Below the pieces are notes generated by a model, which saw only the letters and a list, made by a program, of their open reading frames with translations, did not search any database and was not told where the DNA came from. Positions 17,648-25,759 of a stretch of DNA of 43,138 nt are shown piece by piece. How positions within the stretch are numbered: position 1 is the first letter of the stretch; each line of letters begins with the position of its first letter. Both the position numbers and the translations under genes were made by a program. The stretch is from Nitrospinota bacterium. GTDB taxonomy: Bacteria > Nitrospinota > Nitrospinia > Nitrospinales > VA-1. The DNA lies in the NCBI GenBank assembly GCA_014382285.1, contig JACNKA010000074.1, positions 1 to 43,138 of the forward strand. The letters are read 5' to 3'.

Positions 17648-17970
17648 TATCGATCTCCTGAAAATTACGCAGTCCTTGCCAGGGCTTTGGTGGCCCTGCA
17701 ATTTTGAATCTATCTTTTTTGAATCAATCCTTGTCGAATCATTCTATATAAAATCTTTTATATATTGAAACTTTTGTCGGTATTCATAAAAAACCCTTAC
17801 AGATGAATTGATTTTTATGAAAAGGAGGGGGTTGGGTAATGTATTGATATAAGAGGTTTTACTCGGCAGCTTGTGTTGAGTGTTCGTTGCATCGGGTTTT
17901 TTTTAATGGAAGTGGGGTTTCTGAAAATTGTCGAAGCTGATCGGGTCTTATATTTTTCCGGAGTCGGACA
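17648..17970 (-). other. Intergenic region upstream of arsM
   Basis: No gene seen. A/T-rich, with the repeat/palindrome cluster listed at 17706-17764; the rest shows no clear hairpin or promoter. Confidence 0.5.
17706..17764 (-). promoter_or_regulatory. Putative arsM operator: three 15-bp-spaced GAATC repeats plus a perfect palindrome
   Basis: On the + strand GAATCTATC (17706), GAATCAATC (17721) and GAATCATTC (17736) are direct repeats with an exact 15-bp period. They are followed at 17745-17764 by TATATAAAA-TC-TTTTATATA, a perfect inverted repeat with 9-bp arms. The block ends about 60-120 bp upstream of the arsM GTG. It resembles a regulator-binding array overlapping a promoter (TATATA boxes on the minus strand). 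ArsR control is an inference. Confidence 0.4.
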
Positions 17971-18963
17971 TCAAAAATTTTGTATTAGCACGACAAGATG
18001 AAAGGTTTCGTCCTTGATTTTAAACGGAACGTGGAATTTAGGAACCCCATTGAGTTTGATATCCAGAGAATGGTCTTCGCCCATCCTGGATTCTGGCAGA
18101 CCCAGACCCCACATCAGGTCGATTTTCTCGGGTAAGTCTTTTTCGTCTAGGACTAGCTGCGCGACTTCCCTGGAAAAGGGTGCAATTTTTGGTTTGACGA
18201 TTCCGCCAATAATGTTCGCTAACTCTTGAACCACACCACTGACCTGTTCTATATCGACTTCCCCGAATATCCCTTCATAAATGTCACAAGCGGCTTTTTT
18301 AGGGAAATTGATAATCAAAGTTGTCTGGATCCGATGTTCAGAACTCAGAAGATCGACCCAGGCACTAAAATATCCTTTTAACTCAACAGGATCTTTTGAA
18401 TCACTTGGGGTCACGTCAGCCATATATTGTTCCATGGCTTCAATCGTGCTTTCCGTAAATGCTTCAATAATCGTTGCAGGAACTTCCACGGGAGACTCTT
18501 CCCATGAGGAGCCCTCAGTTGAGGTTGGCTCTGGAGGCTCTGTGTCCGCAGGTTGCGGCTGATCGGTGCAGTTTAAGATACTAAAAACTGTTTGGTCAAA
18601 CTGGTTCTGATTGAAGGGTTTTCTTAAATAATCAGTGGCATGGTACTTGCGCAGTTTTTCCAGATAGGTTTCCTGATTTTCGGCACTGATAACCAAAAAA
18701 GGGGTTTCCTTTTGAGTCCCATTGTTTTCTTTACGGATTTCTGTGAGCAGGTCAATTCCTGTGGAGTCTTTTAAGTGTATTCCTGAGGTGATCAGGTCAA
18801 ACTCCTCCAAGCCGAACATCATCATGGCCTGATTCCTGTCATGGGCAATGAAAATATTTCCCTCATTAAAACCAGTTTTGGTCAGGAAATTTTTGATGAT
18901 CTTGGTAATAACTGACGAGTTATCAACGACCAAGGCCTTTTTGCTCTGAAGAGATGAATTCAT
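17971..18963 (-). CDS. Pseudo-receiver/CheX-like phosphatase fusion
   Basis: 330 aa. Residues 8-130 fold like a CheY receiver (VVDNSS at 12-17, K115 in LRKPF, S93 in place of the conserved Thr), but the phospho-acceptor position is Gly61 and the acid pair is D14-N15, so it should not be phosphorylated normally. A Pro/Glu-rich linker (135-160) leads to a domain with E-L-A-N at 247-250, the ExxN catalytic arrangement of CheX/CheC-type CheY-P phosphatases. It may dephosphorylate a partner CheY or act as a scaffold. There is no Shine-Dalgarno. A TACAAT box 7 nt before the ATG, with ATGACC 17 bp further up, would fit a leaderless transcript (weak). Confidence 0.72.
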   Translation of the reverse strand: MNSSLQSKKALVVDNSSVITKIIKNFLTKTGFNEGNIFIAHDRNQAMMMFGLEEFDLITSGIHLKDSTGIDLLTEIRKENNGTQKETPFLVISAENQETYLEKLRKYHATDYLRKPFNQNQFDQTVFSILNCTDQPQPADTEPPEPTSTEGSSWEESPVEVPATIIEAFTESTIEAMEQYMADVTPSDSKDPVELKGYFSAWVDLLSSEHRIQTTLIINFPKKAACDIYEGIFGEVDIEQVSGVVQELANIIGGIVKPKIAPFSREVAQLVLDEKDLPEKIDLMWGLGLPESRMGEDHSLDIKLNGVPKFHVPFKIKDETFHLVVLIQNF

Positions 18964-19195
18964 GCTTATAATTGTAGCCGAATATTAATTAAAGGTCATC
19001 CATTATTTACACTCCAACTGTTACAACTATGTCAATGTTCATGGTAGGCGGAAAATAAAAGGTATTGAGTCTTTTGTGCCGTCCACAATCAGATTTTAAA
19101 GCACCTGAATAAACCTCAAACAGACCTTTTGAGCTTCTGGTACTAAGTCTCATTGAAGCCGGAATGGGGAGGGCTTGAACAGGCCCCGCAAAAGG

Positions 19196-19402
19196 TCACT
19201 CAACTTCATCTTCTTCGAGAAGGTCTTCGGCGATTCCGCGTTCTATGATTTCATCGGCAATATCCCCATATCCTCCAGGGTTGTAGTCATCTACATTTTG
19301 TTCGTCCAAATCATCAAAATAGACAGCATGATCGCCTTCGCACCATTCCCGTGTGGAATGGCTGAATCGTAACACTTTTTGCACAGCTTCGAGTTTTTCC
19401 AT
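19196..19402 (-). CDS. Small acidic hypothetical protein
   Basis: 68 aa, strongly acidic (many Asp/Glu in the C-terminal half, PGGYGDIADEIIERG then a Glu-rich tail), no signal peptide. The composition looks like real protein rather than antisense noise, and the opposite-strand ORF is basic and unlike a protein. No clear ribosome site. Function unknown. Confidence 0.5.
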   Translation of the reverse strand: MEKLEAVQKVLRFSHSTREWCEGDHAVYFDDLDEQNVDDYNPGGYGDIADEIIERGIAEDLLEEDEVE

Positions 19403-19449
19403 GAGTGTATGTTAGCTATAGATTAGTTGGCATGCAAAAGAGCACAACT

Positions 19450-19617
19450 TCAGTTTAAGGCCAGTAGGATTCTTTCGTAATTTGATAATTTTTGTATCTG
19501 GTAAGGCTGGGTTCTGGAGGTTTCCATTCCGTCTCTTAGCCGGAGTACCTCTTCAAGAGTGAGGGGTCTGGTTCTGATTCTGGAATAACCATTATTGTGA
19601 AAAGAGCTGAGTTTCAT
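19450..19617 (-). CDS. Very small hypothetical ORF (55 aa)
   Basis: ATG at 19617, TGA at 19450-19452. The composition is protein-like and basic (RTRPLTLEEVLRLRDGMET, then LSNYERILLALN), with a likely amphipathic helix. A TATAAA box and AAGGG lie within about 25 nt upstream on the minus strand. It is not recognised, and support is only composition and context. Confidence 0.4.
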   Translation of the reverse strand: MKLSSFHNNGYSRIRTRPLTLEEVLRLRDGMETSRTQPYQIQKLSNYERILLALN

Positions 19618-19754
19618 TGGTTTTTGCGACCCTTATTTATAGATACCTTTTTAGATGCAACATATGGCAGGAAGTCTTAAAAAAAACAGGGGAAAATAAT
19701 AAAATTAGTAGAAAAAATTAAGGTGTCAACCGGGAGGGAGGGTGATTATCTCAC

Positions 19755-20111
19755 CTAGGAGCAGGTATCGGATTGCACACGCCCATTTCTTGCTAAAACA
19801 GAGCAGATAGATGATATTCCGCTGCCTACAGACCATTTTCTCTGATTATGTCGGACGGCCCATACATGGATTTCTTTTCCAGTCGCTATGGTCGCTCGTC
19901 TCGCGGCTTTCCGGTTTGTGTGGGGGAAAACCCGGGGGATGCCCTTCCACCCTATGATCAGCGTCCTTCCATCCACCCGATACCATTCTACTCCGGGGAC
20001 ATCATCGAGAAACTTCACTCCCTCAATGAGTGCATTTTCCAAAGTATTGGCGTGAGCAAAATTGAGACACAGAGAGAGAAATAAACTGACCAACAGAGTG
20101 GATTTGAGCAT
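19755..20111 (-). CDS. Small exported hypothetical protein
   Basis: 118 aa with a clear signal peptide (LLVSLFLSLCLNF, cleavage near AHA-N) and AGGAC 6 nt before the ATG. The mature part has VPGVEWYRVDGRTLIIGWKG, later basic residues and two Cys near the C-terminus (C103 and C117) that could form a disulphide. Periplasmic, function unknown. It is flanked by gaps on both sides, so probably monocistronic. Confidence 0.68.
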   Translation of the reverse strand: MLKSTLLVSLFLSLCLNFAHANTLENALIEGVKFLDDVPGVEWYRVDGRTLIIGWKGIPRVFPHTNRKAARRATIATGKEIHVWAVRHNQRKWSVGSGISSICSVLARNGRVQSDTCS

Positions 20112-20309
20112 GGTTTGTCCTGATTGAAATCACATGAAAATGACTGATGGATCTTATGGTCTAGGAATATACGATTTGTGGTCTGGAGTCAAAGCCAATT
20201 GTGCCAATAACTGATAAAAGTTTTCGTAAAACCGCAGAGATACTTATAGATGAGATATGGCAGTTCAGGATGAGCTATTCAGGCATAACAGGGGGCAAGT
20301 GTTTTTGGG

Positions 20310-21824
20310 CTAGGCTTTAAACCCTATCGCCCCCTGAAATTGGGTGTCTGTGGTGTCGGCAGAATCCATTTTGGTTCCCGTTAGATCAGCACCTATGAAC
20401 AGGCCTTCACTCATCTTGGCACCGGTGAAATTTGCAGAGTTCAGCTTTGCGTTGGAGAAGTCAGCATGCTCTAAATCAGCCCGCCGTAAATCTACCTGCT
20501 TCAAGTTGGCGTTTTGTAAATTGGCGTTTCTAAGTTTTGCTCCTGCCATGTCTGCACCCTCCAGATTGGCCTTTTCAAGATTTGCTTTTTGCAGATTGGC
20601 TCCAATCAGGAAAGTGTTTTTCAAGTTGGCGTCTGTCAGGATGGCTTCCGTCAGATTGGCCCGGCTCAGGTCAGCCCCTTCCAGAGTAGCCTCGTTTAAT
20701 TCTGCCCCGGTCAGGTTGGCCCCACTCAAATCTGCTCCGGTCAAATCAACTTGGGTTAATTTGGCCTTGGTCATCCGTGCGCCACTCAATTGTGCGTCAT
20801 TTAGTTTGGCCTGATTGAGTTTGATGCGGTCTAAATTAGCACCGGACAATTTAGCCCCAACCAGATTAGCACCGGTCAAGTCCGCGAGATTTAAATCCGC
20901 TTCGGATAAATCGCAATCTTTAAGTTCTGTTCTTCTCAGTATGGCACCGTTTAACTTGGCTCGGCTCAAATCTGCATTATGAAGGATGGTGTCAGTGAGG
21001 TCTGCTCCGGTGATATCGGCGCGGACGAGATGCGCTTGGGTGAAGTTTCCTCCTGCGAGTTTTGCTCCTTTTATCAAGGCGCGGTTGAGGTTTGCGGATT
21101 TAAAGTTGGCCTCAAAAAAAACTCCCATGCTCAACCGGGAATCGGTGAAATCGGCTCCCTCAAGAATGGTATTATTAAACCGAGCCCGGCTCAGGTCGCT
21201 CTCGGTAATTTTGGCGTCCTTCAGGTTTGCCCGTGAGAAATCAGAACTGCTGAAATCGGTATTGTTAAGATTGCATTTGACCAGTTTGGTTTCCATGGCC
21301 TTGGCCCTTCTGAAGTTGGCCTTTTCCATATTGGATTCGCTGAAATCGGTTCCTAGAAGTTTGGCACCTTGAAAGTTTGCGGCTTCCATTTTGGCACGGG
21401 TCATCACCCCTTCCAGACAACTTATATTTTCCATGTTCGCGTCACTGAGGTCAGCCTGATCCAGATTGGCCTGATCCATATTCGATTCGGCTAGAGTGGA
21501 GTTAGACAGATTGGTGCTTTGTAAATTGACTTTTTTCAGGCTGATACCGAGGAAATCAAGTCCCGACAGATCCAGTCCGGATAGGTCTTTCCCTTCAAAA
21601 ATATTCTCCAGGCTGGGTTCTTCGTCTTCAACGGCTTCTTCTATGGTTTCTTCAGCAACTTCTTCAATCGCTTCATCGTTGTCTTGAGGGTTTTCCTCAC
21701 CGACAGCTTCTTCAATGTCCTCATCGGGTTCATCTACGAACTCATCTTCCTCTTCACGGGATGCAAGCAGTTCGGCGTATTCTTCTAACTTTTCTTCAAT
21801 TTCTTCACGTGTGAAATCAGCCAT
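20310..21824 (-). CDS. Long pentapeptide-repeat protein with acidic N-terminus
   Basis: 504 aa. The first about 75 residues are very acidic (EEEDEFVDEPDEDIEEAVGE and similar). From about residue 80 to the end the sequence is almost uninterrupted A(D/N)LxX repeats, roughly 80 units, predicting a long right-handed quadrilateral beta-helix. AGGAAGG lies just upstream of the ATG. Known long pentapeptide proteins include DNA mimics (Qnr/MfpA) and structural or membrane-associated proteins; the repeat alone does not tell which. No signal peptide, so cytoplasmic. The acidic tail is consistent with a mimic or partner-binding segment, but that is a guess. Confidence 0.88.
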   Translation of the reverse strand: MADFTREEIEEKLEEYAELLASREEEDEFVDEPDEDIEEAVGEENPQDNDEAIEEVAEETIEEAVEDEEPSLENIFEGKDLSGLDLSGLDFLGISLKKVNLQSTNLSNSTLAESNMDQANLDQADLSDANMENISCLEGVMTRAKMEAANFQGAKLLGTDFSESNMEKANFRRAKAMETKLVKCNLNNTDFSSSDFSRANLKDAKITESDLSRARFNNTILEGADFTDSRLSMGVFFEANFKSANLNRALIKGAKLAGGNFTQAHLVRADITGADLTDTILHNADLSRAKLNGAILRRTELKDCDLSEADLNLADLTGANLVGAKLSGANLDRIKLNQAKLNDAQLSGARMTKAKLTQVDLTGADLSGANLTGAELNEATLEGADLSRANLTEAILTDANLKNTFLIGANLQKANLEKANLEGADMAGAKLRNANLQNANLKQVDLRRADLEHADFSNAKLNSANFTGAKMSEGLFIGADLTGTKMDSADTTDTQFQGAIGFKA

Positions 21825-21838
21825 TGAATCCTTCCTAA

Positions 21839-22000
21839 ACGATCAAGGATGCTTTTAAAGGCATCTCTAATAAGTCGATACTCTATCTTTTGCTAAAGGG
21901 TAAAGTAGAGAAACTATATCAGCTTGGCCCGGAACGCAAGCCAGAACCGCCTATTTACGAAAATTCTTTACAGAAAAATAAGGAGATGCTGGGTTCATAG
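21839..22000 (+). other. Open coding-like stretch without an ATG (possible gene remnant)
   Basis: 53 in-frame codons between stops with protein-like content, including KVEKLYQLGPERKPEPP and SLQKNKEMLGS just before TAG. The only usable start is TTG at 21890 (36 aa). It lies between the divergent pentapeptide and DCC/LMF genes. It may be the decayed 3' end of a gene or a short gene with a rare start. Confidence 0.25.
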
Positions 22001-22094
22001 GCTGTTTTTGCGAAAAAAAGTGACTTGCCATATAGGGTTATAATGATTGAAGTGTTAAAAACGAGAAAACTTAATAGATTATATAAAATATCCT

Positions 22095-23921
22095 ATGGGA
22101 AACATGCCCACAAAAAACGATAAACCAGTTTTGATCTATGATGATGATTGCGGATTTTGCCGTTTATGGATATCGCGATGGAGCCCATTTACACAAGATG
22201 CTGTGATTTATCACCCCTCTCAGGACGTAGCCGAAAATTATCCACAGATTTCTCCAGAACAGTTCGAATCCTCGGTTTATTTCGTTGCCTCGGATGGAAG
22301 TTTTTGTTCAGGGGCTCAAGCCGTTTTCAAGACCCTGGCGTTTGCTCCTAATGGTAAATGGTTTCTCAGAGCTTATGAGAAGGTGCCGGGGTTTGCCCCA
22401 GTTTCGGAATGGGGTTACAGGCAAGTTGCGGAAAACCGAAAAATTTTCAGTGCGGTCACCCGCTGGGTTTGGGGAGGTCCCACACAAATTCCCACTTGGT
22501 TTCTGACCCGACGAGTGTTTCTTTTTCTCCTGGGGTTGGTTTATCTGCTGGCCTTTGGTTCTCTGTGGAATCAAATCGAAGGACTGATTGGGCAAGCCGG
22601 TATTCTCCCGGTCGAGCTTTATTTAAAAGATGCTGAAACGTATTGGGGCTCCGAACGCTTCTGGCAAGTGCCCACTCTGTTCTGGTTTAACACCGGGGAT
22701 GACTTTTTACAGGTGATTTGTCTGCTTGGTGCGGGGGCTTCTTTAATGGTCATGTCCAACTTTTTTGCGGGCTGGGCACTATTGCTGACGTGGGGTTGTT
22801 ATCTCTCCATTTTCCATGTGGCCCAACCGTTTTTAGGTTTTCAGTGGGATACTCTTCTTCTTGAAACGGGATTTCTGTCTCTTTTTCTGGTCTCTTGGCG
22901 GGGACATATGCATGAGACTGAGAGTCCGCCGTCATGGTTTATTCTTTTTTTGTTTCGGTTTCTGTTGTTTCGTGTGGTTTTTTCTTCCGGATTGGTCAAG
23001 CTTCTCAGTCAGGATCCCACTTGGAGTGATTTGACAGCACTCTATTACCATTATGAAACCCAACCTCTTCCGACCTGGATCGGTTGGTATGCGCACCAAT
23101 TGCCTCACGGATTCCAGGAGTTTTCAGTAGCTAGTGTTTTTATCATTCAACTCGGGGCCGTGTTTCTGATTTTTGGTCCCCGACGCATTCGTTATATGGG
23201 TTGTTCTGCGCTGGTTTTTCTTGATGTATTGATTATCCTGACGGGCAATTATGGTTTCTTTAACTTGTTGACCATTGCCCTGTGCCTGCTTTTGCTGGAT
23301 GACTCAGTGTTTTCAAGATGGCTGCCGACTAAAGGGAAAAAAATTAAAACCTTGGTTTTTGTTCTAAAGAAAAGGTCTTTATTAAAAGTCGGAGTATTGG
23401 GGGTTTGCACCATGCTTTATGCAGTTCCCCTTCTCACAACCAACTACCCCTCAATTTATGTTTCCATTGCTAAAACCATACATCCCTTTCACATCTTTAA
23501 TTCTTACGGTTTGTTCGCGGTGATGACCACATCAAGACCAGAAATCATTATTCAGGGAAGTGACGATCGAGAAAATTGGCTTCCGTATGAGTTCAAATGG
23601 AAACCGGGTGATGTGACAAAAAAACCGAAATATATCGCTCCATATCAACCCCGGCTGGACTGGCAAATGTGGTTCGCCGCTCTCAGCAATTATGAAAGGA
23701 ATCCTTGGCTGATCCAGTTCATGAACCGTCTTTTACAAGGTTCCCCTAAAGTGATTGCGTTGCTTGAAAAAAATCCCTTCCCCAATAGCCCTCCAAAATA
23801 CTTGCAGGCGGTGGTTTATGACTACCGGTTTACAGACTCTGAAAGCCGCAACCGAGGCAACTCCTGGTGGATTAGAAAACCTCTGCATCCCTACACCCCA
23901 ATTATGCAATTGCCGGAATAA
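22095..23921 (+). CDS. DCC thiol-oxidoreductase (DUF393) fused to a lipase-maturation-factor-like membrane protein
   Basis: 608 aa; ATG 22095 (ATG 22104 also possible, no clear Shine-Dalgarno; a TATAAT is present at 22039-22044). Residues about 10-135 form a DUF393 domain with the DxDCGFC motif (two Cys in a thioredoxin-like CxxC). From about 140 to 440 there are 8-9 TM helices and then a periplasmic C-terminal region. The motifs FQWDTLLLETGFL and TGNYGFFNLLTIAL are characteristic of the lipase maturation factor (LMF1/2) family. LMF proteins help fold secreted lipases in eukaryotes; the bacterial role is undefined. The fusion suggests thiol-disulphide chemistry tied to membrane or secreted-protein maturation. 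Confidence 0.82.
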   Translation: MGNMPTKNDKPVLIYDDDCGFCRLWISRWSPFTQDAVIYHPSQDVAENYPQISPEQFESSVYFVASDGSFCSGAQAVFKTLAFAPNGKWFLRAYEKVPGFAPVSEWGYRQVAENRKIFSAVTRWVWGGPTQIPTWFLTRRVFLFLLGLVYLLAFGSLWNQIEGLIGQAGILPVELYLKDAETYWGSERFWQVPTLFWFNTGDDFLQVICLLGAGASLMVMSNFFAGWALLLTWGCYLSIFHVAQPFLGFQWDTLLLETGFLSLFLVSWRGHMHETESPPSWFILFLFRFLLFRVVFSSGLVKLLSQDPTWSDLTALYYHYETQPLPTWIGWYAHQLPHGFQEFSVASVFIIQLGAVFLIFGPRRIRYMGCSALVFLDVLIILTGNYGFFNLLTIALCLLLLDDSVFSRWLPTKGKKIKTLVFVLKKRSLLKVGVLGVCTMLYAVPLLTTNYPSIYVSIAKTIHPFHIFNSYGLFAVMTTSRPEIIIQGSDDRENWLPYEFKWKPGDVTKKPKYIAPYQPRLDWQMWFAALSNYERNPWLIQFMNRLLQGSPKVIALLEKNPFPNSPPKYLQAVVYDYRFTDSESRNRGNSWWIRKPLHPYTPIMQLPE

Positions 23922-24069
23922 ACAGCATTCCAGTCATTTTAAAATGATTATTTATCAGGCAAAAGAAATCGGCTTTGATTAATTTTGGGGCAAACTTCCT
24001 CGCGCAAGTTAATTTCCTGATTAACCTAACCTCATATCAATAAAAGCTAAAACCTCTCTTCCCGTTGAA

Positions 24070-24085
24070 TGGCACGTTACTTGTA
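24070..24085 (+). promoter_or_regulatory. Sigma-54 (-24/-12) promoter of the nirA-nirC pair
   Basis: TGGCACG (24070-24076), 4 bp, TTGTA (24081-24085) against the consensus TGGCACG-N4-TTGCW: one mismatch. It sits 48 bp upstream of the nitrite reductase ATG, the right distance for a leader of about 35 nt. RpoN control of nitrogen assimilation genes is well established. Confidence 0.65.
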
Positions 24086-24132
24086 GTTCTTATTCCTTTA
24101 TTTCGATGAGAAAACTCTAGTGCCGGGGAACC

Positions 24133-25731
24133 ATGAATAAAATAGAACTGCTAAAAGCTGAAAGAGATGGTTTAAAAATCAAAGACGATATTCATCGTTT
24201 TGCGAAAGAGGGTTGGGAGTCTATCAGCGAAGAAGACATCCATCGTCTCAAATGGTATGGGCTGTTTCTGCGTAATCCCACTCCAGGATTTTTTATGTTG
24301 CGAGTGAGAATTCCTAATGGGTTTTCTTCTTCTCACCAGGTCCGGGTTCTTGCGTGCATTGCAGAAATCTATGGTAATGGCGTAATCGACATCACCACTC
24401 GCCAGCAGGTGCAATTGCGGCATTTGAAAATTGAAAATATTCCGCAGGTTTTTGATCTGCTAGACGAGGTGGGGCTGACAACTTCTCAAACCGGGATGGA
24501 CAATGTCCGTAACATTATGGGGTGTCCGGTGGCCGGGTTGAACCCGAAGGAAAGGGTGGATGCCTATTCGCTGGTCAAGGATTTGAATGAACATATCCTC
24601 GACAACCCGGAATTTTCCAATTTACCAAGAAAGTTCAACATAACATTGAGTGGTTGCCCGGATGACTGTGTTCATGCGGAAACTCAGGACTTGGCATTGG
24701 TGCCAGCCATCGAGGAAAAAAACGGTAACACGGTTTATGGTTTCAATGTTCTGGTGGGGGGGAAGTTGGGGTCCGGAGGCTACCGCATTGCCACCCCTTT
24801 GGATATTTTCCTCTGCCCGGAAGAAGTGGTCGAAGTGTGTTCGGCATTGATCCTTTTGTACCGCGACCATGGCAGTCGGGATGTGAGAAGTAAAAACCGG
24901 CTGGCCTTCCTGATAGAAGATTGGGGGGAAGAAAAATTCCGTTCTGCTTTGGAAGAGAGAGTGGGAAGGTCGCTGACACCCGCTGGCGTGGATTTGCGAG
25001 GAAATGAAAAATCGGAGCACATTGGAGCCTATCGTCAGAAGCAGGCCTTGATGAACTATGTGGGATTAAAAATTCCTGTTGGGCGTATACAGGCCGACAA
25101 ATTGAAGGGGCTGGCCCGGCTTTCGGAAAAATATGGAAATGAAGAAATACGATTTTCCCATTCCAACTCTCTGGTTATTCCGAATGTTCCAGATAAGAAA
25201 CTGGGCGATATGCTCGAAGAGGCGTTGGTCAAAGAGTTCAGCTATCACCCCTCCAGTGTTCTGCGTGGGTTGGTCAGTTGTGTGGGAAGCGATTATTGCA
25301 ATCTGGCGGCGATTGAAACAAAGTCAATGGCTTTAAAGGTTGCCGCGCAATTAGAAGGCAAGCTCCCTGATACAGCACCGATAAATATGCATTGGTCAGG
25401 GTGTCCGGCGGGTTGCGGCAACCATCTGGTGGCTGATATTGGACTGCTCGGAAAAAAAATGCGTCGCGGCAATGAAGTGATTGAAGCGGTGGATATTTAT
25501 ATGGGCGGCCGAACGGGAATTGACCCCAAGTTATCTGTGAAGGTCATGGAAGATGTGCCTTGTGACCAGTTGGCAGAGGTTCTGGAGTTTGTGGTTCCTT
25601 ATCACACTCGTGAAAAAATGCACCCCATCAAGGGAAAAAAATATTCAAGAAGGCGTGAATCGCCTTTGCCAGTGCAACCAAAAAAGCAAACAGAAAATAA
25701 TGCGCTGGAAGAAATAAAAATCTCACATTAG
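24133..25731 (+). CDS. nirA: Ferredoxin-dependent siroheme nitrite reductase (NirA-type)
   Basis: 532 aa of the nitrite/sulfite reductase family with the duplicated ferredoxin-like half-domains. Siroheme/[4Fe-4S] ligands are visible as CVGSDYC (Cys-x5-Cys, about residue 385) and CPAGC (about 427). ITTRQQVQLRH and GLTTSQTGMDNVRNIMGC are family signatures. It reduces nitrite to ammonium with six ferredoxin electrons in the cytoplasm. A formate/nitrite channel gene starts 28 bp downstream and a sigma-54-like promoter lies upstream, pointing to nitrogen assimilation. A ferredoxin-sulfite reductase is the alternative, but the nitrite channel makes NirA more likely. A basic 30-residue tail follows the core. 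Confidence 0.88.
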   Translation: MNKIELLKAERDGLKIKDDIHRFAKEGWESISEEDIHRLKWYGLFLRNPTPGFFMLRVRIPNGFSSSHQVRVLACIAEIYGNGVIDITTRQQVQLRHLKIENIPQVFDLLDEVGLTTSQTGMDNVRNIMGCPVAGLNPKERVDAYSLVKDLNEHILDNPEFSNLPRKFNITLSGCPDDCVHAETQDLALVPAIEEKNGNTVYGFNVLVGGKLGSGGYRIATPLDIFLCPEEVVEVCSALILLYRDHGSRDVRSKNRLAFLIEDWGEEKFRSALEERVGRSLTPAGVDLRGNEKSEHIGAYRQKQALMNYVGLKIPVGRIQADKLKGLARLSEKYGNEEIRFSHSNSLVIPNVPDKKLGDMLEEALVKEFSYHPSSVLRGLVSCVGSDYCNLAAIETKSMALKVAAQLEGKLPDTAPINMHWSGCPAGCGNHLVADIGLLGKKMRRGNEVIEAVDIYMGGRTGIDPKLSVKVMEDVPCDQLAEVLEFVVPYHTREKMHPIKGKKYSRRRESPLPVQPKKQTENNALEEIKISH

Positions 25732-25759
25732 GAATCGGCTGATAGAAAGGAGGCTCAGA

